In this document: piece after piece, positions 55,815-62,508 of the stretch | Layout: each line of letters opens with the position of its first letter | Position numbering within the stretch: position 1 is the first letter of the stretch | Source of the DNA: JACVRW01 sp963821275 | GTDB lineage: Bacteria > Actinomycetota > Thermoleophilia > Solirubrobacterales > Thermoleophilaceae | NCBI GenBank assembly: GCA_963821275.1 | Contig: CAWGDF010000008.1 | Location: 186,001 to 250,000, forward strand | Direction: 5' to 3' | DNA length: 64,000 nucleotides | The notes under the pieces: generated by a model | Database searches by the model: none | What the model saw: only the letters and a program-made list of their open reading frames with translations | Told to the model about the DNA's origin: nothing | Position numbers and translations under genes: made by a program

Positions 55815-58397
55815 TCAGTCGCCGGCGTGGGCGTGGCTACCCCGGTGGCCCGGACGCGCGGGCAGCGCGTACTTGGACGGCGAGGTGGGCACTTCGGGGT
55901 TGTCGATCTCGCCCAGGCGGGCGATGAGATCCGACCACTGGCCCGGCTCCAGCACCGCCAGCGCCTGGCGCCCGAGCTTGCGGTTGTCGCCGAAGCGCGG
56001 CTGGAAGCCGAGATGAATGTGGTCGCCGTGATCGGAGAGCGCCATCGTCGGCCCGCCGAGGTCGAGCAGCGAGATGATCTGGGCCGGGGCCATCGTCCCC
56101 TGGAGGCGCATCAGCCGGCGCACGGTCTGCTCTGTGATGCCGCCCGGCTCTTGGTGGCCGAGGATCGGCACGTCGTTGACGGCGGAGATGTCGACCGCGT
56201 TGCCCGAGCTGTGGTGGGAGACGTTGCCCGAGTTCGTGTAGTAGCTGTGACCGCACTTGAGCGAGGTGACGGTGGGCTCCAGCCCCGACTCGGCCAGGTA
56301 GGCCAGGCCGGCCAGCACGCGCCGGTCGATCTGGCCCGAGCGCACGTCGTCGCGGCCGCAGTCGTAGAGGTCGATTCGCTCGTCGGAGAGCACCCGCCGC
56401 TCGAGCAGCGGCTTGGGCAGCAGAAGGATCTGGCCGATCGACATGCCGCCGGCCTTGTCCTCGCCGTAGAGCACGTTGCGTCCCGAGGCGCGGTAGATGG
56501 CGGTGGCCTCGAGCAGCTTCCAGCCGTCCAGGATCGGCTTGGGATCGATCGCGGGCGCGCCCCGGCCGGCGGGCCGGATCGAGAAGTCCACGTGCGCCGC
56601 CCGCCCGGCCACGGTCTGCCCGACCCGGCCGATCACGGTGCCGCCGATGACTCGGGAGCCCTCCCTGAGCGGCCGCAGCCGGACCTCGGACGGGTCGAGC
56701 CCGAAGGGCCGCGCGAAGTAGTTCTTGTAGGTCTCGAACCCTCCCTCCTCGCGGGCGCGCGCGTCGAGAATCTGCTCGAGCCCGCCCGACTCACGGGCGC
56801 CGGGCATCTCCGGGTTCGCGAACAGCCGCTGCTTGACCGGCACCGAGGGGCGGGCCACGTCCGGCGCGTGGGCGCGTGCGCGAGCGGCTCGGGACTCAGG
56901 CTCGGAGTCCTCCGGCTGGCGACCCGCGGAGGCGGCCTTGGTGGGCTCGGGGTCGTCCTCGCCGTTGGCCCTGAGCGCCACGGCCTGGCGGCGGCTGTCC
57001 CCGGCCTCGGCCTTGGGCACGGGATAGGACGCGACCACCTTGCCGAGGTGGGCGTACGTGTAGCGGTTGCCGTAGACGTCCTGGAGGGTCAGGTAGCGGC
57101 CCAGCCTGCGGCTCTCGCCGATCTTGTCGATCACGCCGTCGTTGACCGCCACCACCGGCGCGCCCTGGCGGGCGAAGATGTCCACGCTGCGCCGCCCGTC
57201 GTCCGACTCGACGACGTTCGCGGCGTTCTGGCCGGCGGCAACCCGCTTGAGCACGCCCTGCTCGGCCAGGTCGTCGGCGTAGCGGGCGCGCGCGTATACG
57301 GGGAAGCGCCCCTCGGTGAGCCCGGTGAGCGAGCTGATCAGGTCGGCCGGGACGCCGGCGATCAGGCGCGCCCGCAGGAGCACCGAGTCCACGTACCAGT
57401 CGGCGTGGTTGTAGGCGAAGATCGCTCCGCGCACGTCGTTTGCGTAGTCCGCGGCCGCCAGATAGCGGGCGGCGGCGAAGATCGCGTCCACCGGGTTGTA
57501 GGGGTCCTTGCGCCCGTCGCGGTTGGCGTCGACGCCGTAGGCGCGCCAGGTGGCCGGCATGAACTGCATCCAGCCGAGCGCCCCCGCCGAGGACACGTTC
57601 AGGTTGCGCCCGTAGTCGGTCTCGATCTCGTTGATCGCCGCGAGCAGCTCCCAACGGATCCCGTACTCGATGCCGGCCGCCTGATAGATCGGCAGCAGGA
57701 ACGGTGGGACCCGGAACTTGCGGATGATGAAGTTGGGGACGCCGCCGACCGACGACGGTCCCGGCAGCGCGTCCATGAAGCCAGGGTTGCCGGGGGTGGG
57801 CGAGCCGTCGTTCTTGCGCAGCTTCCTCGCCCGCTCGCGCAGGCGCTTGGCCCGCTCGCGCGCACGGTTGGTCTGCTCCCGGGCCGAACCCTCATCCCGG
57901 CCTTCAGAGTTGTCGTCCTCGTTGCGGGGGCCGAGCGTGCCACGCCTGGTCCGCGGGCGCTCCGGGGAGTTGTCGTCCTCGTCGAGCTGTGCCCGGCGCC
58001 TGCGCGGTCGCTCCGGCCGCGGCGCCGGCAGCTCCGGCGCCGGCGTCGTGTTGGTGAGCGGGGGCGACTGCCGCGGCGTTGTTGGCGTGGTCGGAGTGGT
58101 CGGTGTGGTCGGAGTCGTGGGGGTAGTGGGCGTGGTGGGCGTGGTGGGTGTGGTGCCGGGCGGCGTGTCGGGCGGCTCGGGCGGGGGGACGAGCTCGCCG
58201 GGAAGCTCGGTCTCGGCCAGCACCTCGGCCAGCGTCTTGCCCTCCGGGACCTCGATCACGAGCTTCTGAACCTCGCCGCTGGGCAGGCGCACCCAGATCT
58301 CCTCCGGCACGGCGGCGGCGGGCGTGGTGAGGGCGGTGAGTCCGGCGACCGCGAAGAGACCCGCGACGAGCAGAAGGGTGAGAACGCGCCTCTTCAT
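55815..58397 (-). CDS. Secreted cell-wall hydrolase with SLT, M23-like and M15-like modules
   Basis: An 860-residue secreted protein: signal peptide (1-28), TTP-repeat linker (~82-108), an Arg/Glu-rich helical region (~125-195), then a lytic-transglycosylase (SLT) domain at ~240-345 (LLAAINEIETDYGRNLNVSS and MQFMPATWRAYGVDANRDG). An M23-like peptidase region follows (~405-455 and 580-612, VYGNRYTYAHLGKV and AGRAAHVDFSIRP), and the C-terminus has M15-type zinc motifs (SHHSSGNAVDISAV and SDHGDHIHLGF, ~727-798). It likely cuts both glycan and peptide in peptidoglycan. ATG 58397 begins the signal peptide. Confidence 0.8.
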   Translation of the reverse strand: MKRRVLTLLLVAGLFAVAGLTALTTPAAAVPEEIWVRLPSGEVQKLVIEVPEGKTLAEVLAETELPGELVPPPEPPDTPPGTTPTTPTTPTTPTTPTTPTTPTTPTTPRQSPPLTNTTPAPELPAPRPERPRRRRAQLDEDDNSPERPRTRRGTLGPRNEDDNSEGRDEGSAREQTNRARERAKRLRERARKLRKNDGSPTPGNPGFMDALPGPSSVGGVPNFIIRKFRVPPFLLPIYQAAGIEYGIRWELLAAINEIETDYGRNLNVSSAGALGWMQFMPATWRAYGVDANRDGRKDPYNPVDAIFAAARYLAAADYANDVRGAIFAYNHADWYVDSVLLRARLIAGVPADLISSLTGLTEGRFPVYARARYADDLAEQGVLKRVAAGQNAANVVESDDGRRSVDIFARQGAPVVAVNDGVIDKIGESRRLGRYLTLQDVYGNRYTYAHLGKVVASYPVPKAEAGDSRRQAVALRANGEDDPEPTKAASAGRQPEDSEPESRAARARAHAPDVARPSVPVKQRLFANPEMPGARESGGLEQILDARAREEGGFETYKNYFARPFGLDPSEVRLRPLREGSRVIGGTVIGRVGQTVAGRAAHVDFSIRPAGRGAPAIDPKPILDGWKLLEATAIYRASGRNVLYGEDKAGGMSIGQILLLPKPLLERRVLSDERIDLYDCGRDDVRSGQIDRRVLAGLAYLAESGLEPTVTSLKCGHSYYTNSGNVSHHSSGNAVDISAVNDVPILGHQEPGGITEQTVRRLMRLQGTMAPAQIISLLDLGGPTMALSDHGDHIHLGFQPRFGDNRKLGRQALAVLEPGQWSDLIARLGEIDNPEVPTSPSKYALPARPGHRGSHAHAGD
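58073..58151 (-). repeat. 9-bp tandem repeats coding TTP
   Basis: About eight imperfect 9-bp units give Thr-Thr-Pro repeats in the linker of the hydrolase. The repeat number is likely to vary between strains. Confidence 0.85.
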
Positions 58398-58737
58398 CCT
58401 GGCCGTATCCGGTACTCCCTCAAGACCCCGACTCCGCGGGTGCAACGCACACCCGGGCAGGCGGGAGCCGCCTGCCATGAGGGAACGCTACTTGCTCGCT
58501 GTGGGCCTTTCAATGGGAACACCTTGATCGGGGCGAGTCCTCTCATGAGGATGCCTCGGGGCGCAGTTTTATGCGAGGAGCGGCAGACCGGTGCTCTGCT
58601 CCCACTCTTTGTAGCGATCGTCCCCCGCAATTGGCTCACAGCCCGGCCCGTCCTGACCGGGCCTCAACTTTCACTTGAGGCTTAGTCTCAGGGGCCGGAG
58701 CGGACGTGATTTGTCATCGGCTACCCTGGCCCGTCAA
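58398..58737. promoter_or_regulatory. Structured leader / divergent intergenic region
   Basis: A 340-bp gap between the hydrolase and the phasin-like gene. It holds hairpins at 58457-58475 (8-bp stem, 3-base loop), 58641-58662 (6-bp stem) and 58661-58681 (7-bp stem). TACCCT at 58722-58727 serves the plus-strand gene. No coding frame is convincing. The hydrolase mRNA may carry a long structured 5' leader; no known riboswitch class is recognised. Confidence 0.35.
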
Positions 58738-59184
58738 ATGTCTAACGACGCCCACGAGCCAAACTTCGTCGATCGCCTCTCCCGCCAGGGCGAGGAGGCG
58801 CTGGGAAGGATCGCCGAGGAGCTGATCGCGAACCCTGTGGTGAACGGCGCCATCGCCCGCGCCTTCGACGCCCGCGAGAAGGCTGTCCGGGCCCAGGAGG
58901 CGGCGCTCGGCGCTCTCAACATCCCGTCGGCCGCGGACGTCGAGCGGGTCACACGGCGGCTGCGCTCGGTGTCCCAGCGGCTGGAGGGAATCGAGGACGC
59001 CCTCGACAGGCTCGAGGAGCGCCTGGCCGTGGCCTCGGCCTCCACCCAGGGCGCCCGCCTCGCCGCGGTGCCCGAGCGCCTGGACGAGATCTCCCGTGAC
59101 CTGGCCGCGCTGCGGGCGTCGCTTCCGCCCTCCGACGAGCCCGTCCCGCGGGCGCAGGAGCGGCTGACGGTCAGCGACTCCTGA
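58738..59184 (+). CDS. Phasin-like (PHA-granule-type) protein
   Basis: A 148-residue helical protein: EPNFVDRLSRQGEEALGRIA, GAIARAFDAREKAVRAQEAA, then VERVTRRLRSVSQRLEGIED with a coiled-coil pattern. It resembles phasin and PhaF-type proteins that cover polyhydroxyalkanoate granules; no PHA synthase is in the window. ATG 58738 is 10 nt after TACCCT. It overlaps the end of the minus-strand gene by 14 bp. Confidence 0.6.
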   Translation: MSNDAHEPNFVDRLSRQGEEALGRIAEELIANPVVNGAIARAFDAREKAVRAQEAALGALNIPSAADVERVTRRLRSVSQRLEGIEDALDRLEERLAVASASTQGARLAAVPERLDEISRDLAALRASLPPSDEPVPRAQERLTVSDS

Positions 59185-59878
59185 CCGCCGCGTAGCCGGC
59201 TTCGCCCAGGCGCAGCCCGAGCGCCTCCCGCTCCTCGGCCGGCATCCGGTAGGCCCCATCTTTCCCCGGGACGTCGGTCACGCCCACCACGCACGCGGCC
59301 GGGACCTCCCGGCGCGCCGCCACGCGGAACAGGGCCGCGGCCTCCATCTCGACCGCGAGCGCGCCCCGCTCGATCCAGTCGCGGGCGGCGTCAGCCCGCG
59401 GGTCGTAGAACAGGTCGCTGCTCACCAGCGTGGCCGGGCGAGCTCCGGCGCCGACCAGGCGCTCCTGGAGCACAGGATCGGGACGAAGCGGTCCTTCGGC
59501 GCCGAGCGCGCCGCTGGCGCCGTCGGCCGGCAGCACCCACTCGGCCGCCAGCAGCTCCCCCGCCTGCACACCGCCGGCCAGCGCGCCGCAGGTCCCGATG
59601 CGCACGAGGCGGCGGGCGCCGAGCACGATGAGCTCCTCGCAGACGATCGCGGCGCTCGGCCCGCCCATGCCGGTCGACTGGACGCTGAGCAACTCACCGT
59701 CGCCGGCCACGCCGGTATAGCCCCACAGGCCGCGGGCGTGGTTGAACATCTTGGGAGCGGCGAGCAGCTCCTGGGCCACCAGCAGCGCGCGGTGCGGGTC
59801 CCCGGGCAGGAGCACCCGCTCCGCCAGCTCGGCGGCCGGGCGCAGGTGAACGGGCTCAACGCGGTGCCGGAGCATCAC
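59171..59878 (-). CDS. Purine/uridine nucleoside phosphorylase (DeoD-type)
   Basis: A 235-residue phosphorylase: AERVLLPGDPHRALLVAQEL, then NHARGLWGYTGVAGDGELLS, STGMGGPSAAIVCEELIVLG and VRIGTCGALAGGVQAGELLA, all of the NP-I family. The Glu-rich substrate loop is LAVEMEAAALFRVAARREV. It cleaves nucleosides with phosphate. GTG 59878 (or ATG 59875) follows TATCGT (59893-59888) by 9 nt. Confidence 0.9.
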   Translation of the reverse strand: MMLRHRVEPVHLRPAAELAERVLLPGDPHRALLVAQELLAAPKMFNHARGLWGYTGVAGDGELLSVQSTGMGGPSAAIVCEELIVLGARRLVRIGTCGALAGGVQAGELLAAEWVLPADGASGALGAEGPLRPDPVLQERLVGAGARPATLVSSDLFYDPRADAARDWIERGALAVEMEAAALFRVAARREVPAACVVGVTDVPGKDGAYRMPAEEREALGLRLGEAGYAAVRSR

Positions 59879-59923
59879 GGCCCGGGCACGATAGAGGGAG
59901 GGCCCGGGTAACCTCCACGGCCA

Positions 59924-60298
59924 ATGGCGAGGCGCTCGAGCAAGTCCAGCGAGCTCCCGGACGCGTTGCGCGAGGCCGTGGAGCGCACGGTGGACGCCAC
60001 CCTCGGGTCGGCCGGCCGGGGCCGGGAGGCCGCCCAGGGGGCGCTGGATGATCTCGCGGGCTCGGTGGAGGACCTCAGGCGCGGGGCCGAGCAGCGAATT
60101 GCGGAGAGCCGCCGCTCGGTCGCCGGAGCGATCGAGGGCCGTCGTCCCGCCACTCAGGAGGACATCCGCGAGCTCAGCGCCGAGCTGCGGGCGATCGGCC
60201 GCCGCCTCGACGCGATCGAGAAGCGGCTGCCCAAGCGGCGGGCGGCCTCAACCAGCAAGACGACGCGAGGGAAGAAGCCCGGCGGCCGCTCTTCGTGA
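59924..60298 (+). CDS. Phasin-like protein with basic tail
   Basis: A 124-residue helical protein: ELPDALREAVERTVDATLGS, then GREAAQGALDDLAGSVEDLR and ELRAIGRRLDAIEKRLPKRR, with a Lys/Arg-rich tail (SKTTRGKKPGGRSS) that could bind DNA. It resembles the preceding phasin-like gene (DAIEKRL and EDALDRLEERL). TAACCT at 59909-59914 is 9 nt before ATG. The two flank the phosphorylase. Confidence 0.55.
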   Translation: MARRSSKSSELPDALREAVERTVDATLGSAGRGREAAQGALDDLAGSVEDLRRGAEQRIAESRRSVAGAIEGRRPATQEDIRELSAELRAIGRRLDAIEKRLPKRRAASTSKTTRGKKPGGRSS

Positions 60299-60374
60299 GC
60301 GCCGCCTTCACCTGATTGCAGCAATAACCCCGGAACCTTGACGGCTTTCGGAGCGTTCACATACCGTGAACTCG

Positions 60375-62069
60375 ATGCGCAGGACGCGCATCACCCTCGG
60401 TGTCATCGTCTTGATGGCGATGCAGGGAGCGCCCGCGCAGGCGGCGTCTGGTGACCCCTACGTCGTTTATGCGGCCAACCGGCAGGTCGGCGGCCCGGTC
60501 GTGCTCCGGGCCAATCCCGCCACGGGCGCCGTCAGCGAGGTCTCCCGCAACGGGTCGCAGGGTCGTTACTTCGTTCACCCGTATGACCTGGCGGTAGAGC
60601 GCGACGGCAGCCTGCTGGTGGTCGACATGGGCGCCTTCGCGATCGACCGCCGCCAGCGTGTCGCGGACGGCGCCGTGATTCGCGTCGACCCGGCGACCGG
60701 GCGACAGAGCATGCTCTCGCGTGGCGGGGCGCTGGTCGATCCCGCGGGCATAGCGATCGCACCCGGAGGCACGGTGTACGTGGTCGAGAACGTCGGCACC
60801 ACGGGGTTCCCGGGCGTGATCAGAATCGACCCCAGGAGCGGCGCGCAGACCCGGGTCGCGGAGGGCGGCGCCCTCTGCAATCCCTTCGGGGTCGCGCTCG
60901 AAGCCGACGGCGGACTGGTGGTCAGCGACTACGGGGACCTCGTGAGCGCGGGCGGCATCACCGTCATCGACTGTCCGTTGAACGCCGGCTCGCTGGTGCG
61001 CGTGCCCACCGACCGTCGCGCCCCGGCGCTGCTGGCGAGCGCCGGCGTGTTCGGGAGCCCCTTCGGCGTGGCGGTCGAGCCCGGCGGCCGCATCCTCGTG
61101 GCCAACGAGGATGCCGTGGAGGCGGGCGTCTTCGCGGTCGACCCGAACAGCGGCCTCCAGTCCGTGGTGACCCGCAACGTCCTCCATGACGCGTTTCGCT
61201 TTCCGCAGCGCATCGCCCGTACGCCGGACGGAAACCTGCTGGTGACCGACTTCCAGCTCACCGACGGCAACGGGGGAATCGTCCACGTCGCCCGCAGCGG
61301 AGGGGCGCAGCGGGTGCTCTGGCAGGGGCGGCCCTTCGACAACCCGCTCGGGATCGCCGTCGTGATCAACCGCCCGCCGCGGGCTGCGCTGAGGGTGGCG
61401 CCGAACGTGGTGGCCGGGGAAAGGCCGGTGAGCTTCGACGCGTCAGGCTCTGCCGATCCCGAGGGACGACCGCTCCGCTACGACTGGGACCTCGACGGCG
61501 ACGGGACCTTCGAAGCGCGCTCGGCCTCGCCCACGGTGGCCCGCCGCTACCAGGGCAGCGCGGCCATCACGGCGCGGGTTCGCGTCACGGACCGTCACGG
61601 GAGCACCGCACAGGCGGGTGCGCCGCTGAGCGTCGACGCGACCGCCCCGAGGGTGGCGCGCTTCCGGGTGTCCTCGCGGACGCTCCTGGGGCGGGCCCCC
61701 GGGCCGGGGGCGCGCGCGTACAGTCTGGCCCGCCCCCGGCGGAAGGTCACCTTCCGCTACCGGCTCTCCGAGCGGGCGAGGATGGCCATCGCGCTGGCGC
61801 AGGCCCGGCCGGGACGGCGCGCGGCGGGGCGCTGCCGCCCCGTCCGCTGGAGCACGAGGTCCCGGCCGGCCTGCACACGCTGGCGGCGCCGGGTCACACT
61901 GCGCCAGCTCGGGGTCGCCGGGCCCAACAAGCTGGTCTTTCGCGGCCGGGTGCGCGGGCGCCGGCTGCCGGCTGGCCGCTACCGGGCGACCGCCGTGGGC
62001 GCCGATCGGGTGGGCAACCGCTCGCTACCCAGACGCCTGCGCATGCGCGTGGTCGCGCCCCCGTCCTGA
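60375..62069 (+). CDS. Secreted NHL-type beta-propeller / PKD-domain protein
   Basis: A 564-residue protein with a signal peptide (residues 1-22, MRRTRITLGVIVLMAMQGAP). Residues ~25-325 form a beta-propeller-like repeat (HPYDLAVERDGSLLVVDMGA, DPAGIAIAPGGTVYVVENVG, NPFGVALEADGGLVVSDYGD) and ~328-415 a PKD domain (VSFDASGSADPEGRPLRYDW). The C-terminus is basic and Pro-rich. ATG 60375 follows TACCGT (60362-60367) by 7 nt; the GTG at 60366 overlaps that -10. Confidence 0.75.
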   Translation: MRRTRITLGVIVLMAMQGAPAQAASGDPYVVYAANRQVGGPVVLRANPATGAVSEVSRNGSQGRYFVHPYDLAVERDGSLLVVDMGAFAIDRRQRVADGAVIRVDPATGRQSMLSRGGALVDPAGIAIAPGGTVYVVENVGTTGFPGVIRIDPRSGAQTRVAEGGALCNPFGVALEADGGLVVSDYGDLVSAGGITVIDCPLNAGSLVRVPTDRRAPALLASAGVFGSPFGVAVEPGGRILVANEDAVEAGVFAVDPNSGLQSVVTRNVLHDAFRFPQRIARTPDGNLLVTDFQLTDGNGGIVHVARSGGAQRVLWQGRPFDNPLGIAVVINRPPRAALRVAPNVVAGERPVSFDASGSADPEGRPLRYDWDLDGDGTFEARSASPTVARRYQGSAAITARVRVTDRHGSTAQAGAPLSVDATAPRVARFRVSSRTLLGRAPGPGARAYSLARPRRKVTFRYRLSERARMAIALAQARPGRRAAGRCRPVRWSTRSRPACTRWRRRVTLRQLGVAGPNKLVFRGRVRGRRLPAGRYRATAVGADRVGNRSLPRRLRMRVVAPPS

Positions 62070-62087
62070 TCGGTTAGGGTCGGTGCG

Positions 62088-62504
62088 GTGGCGGCCTTTC
62101 GCTCGGCTGAGGAGTTCCGCGAGGTCATGGACCGGACCTTCGGCCTGATGAGCAGCGATCCCGACATGGGGCCGAAGCTGCGCGATGCCGACACCCCCCA
62201 GCGCTTCGAGTTCCCCGACTTCGACCTCGTCGTCAACATCACGGCCGGTGACGACGATCAGAACCTGCGCTGGGAGTGGTCCGACGACGTCGCCTGGGAG
62301 CCGGACGTGGGGATGACGATGGACTCCGAGGTCGCGAACCGCTACTTCCAGGGCAAGGAGAACATCGCGATCGCGCTGGCCCGGCGGCGTATCAAGTCAA
62401 AGGGGGACACCAAGAAGGCGCTCGCGCTGATCCCGGTGACCAAGCCGGTGTTCGCGCAGTACCGGGCGATGATCGAGGCCGAGTATCCGCACCTGCTCGA
62501 GTAG
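62088..62504 (+). CDS. SCP2-family lipid-binding protein
   Basis: A 138-residue sterol-carrier-type protein: ADTPQRFEFPDFDLVVNITA, then LRWEWSDDVAWEPDVGMTMD, SEVANRYFQGKENIAIALAR and SKGDTKKALALIPVTKPVFA. It probably binds an acyl or lipid ligand. TAGGGT (62075-62080) lies 7 nt before GTG 62088. The 3' end is 4 bp from the convergent reductase. Confidence 0.75.
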   Translation: MAAFRSAEEFREVMDRTFGLMSSDPDMGPKLRDADTPQRFEFPDFDLVVNITAGDDDQNLRWEWSDDVAWEPDVGMTMDSEVANRYFQGKENIAIALARRRIKSKGDTKKALALIPVTKPVFAQYRAMIEAEYPHLLE

Positions 62505-62508
62505 CCGC

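Noticed and set aside
58073..58151. CRISPR or regulatory repeat at the TTP repeats
   Set aside because: The repeats are in-frame codons for Thr-Thr-Pro in the hydrolase linker.
58398..58737. c-di-AMP (ydaO) riboswitch ahead of the cell-wall hydrolase
   Set aside because: The conserved core of that riboswitch was not found, although position and hairpins invite the idea.
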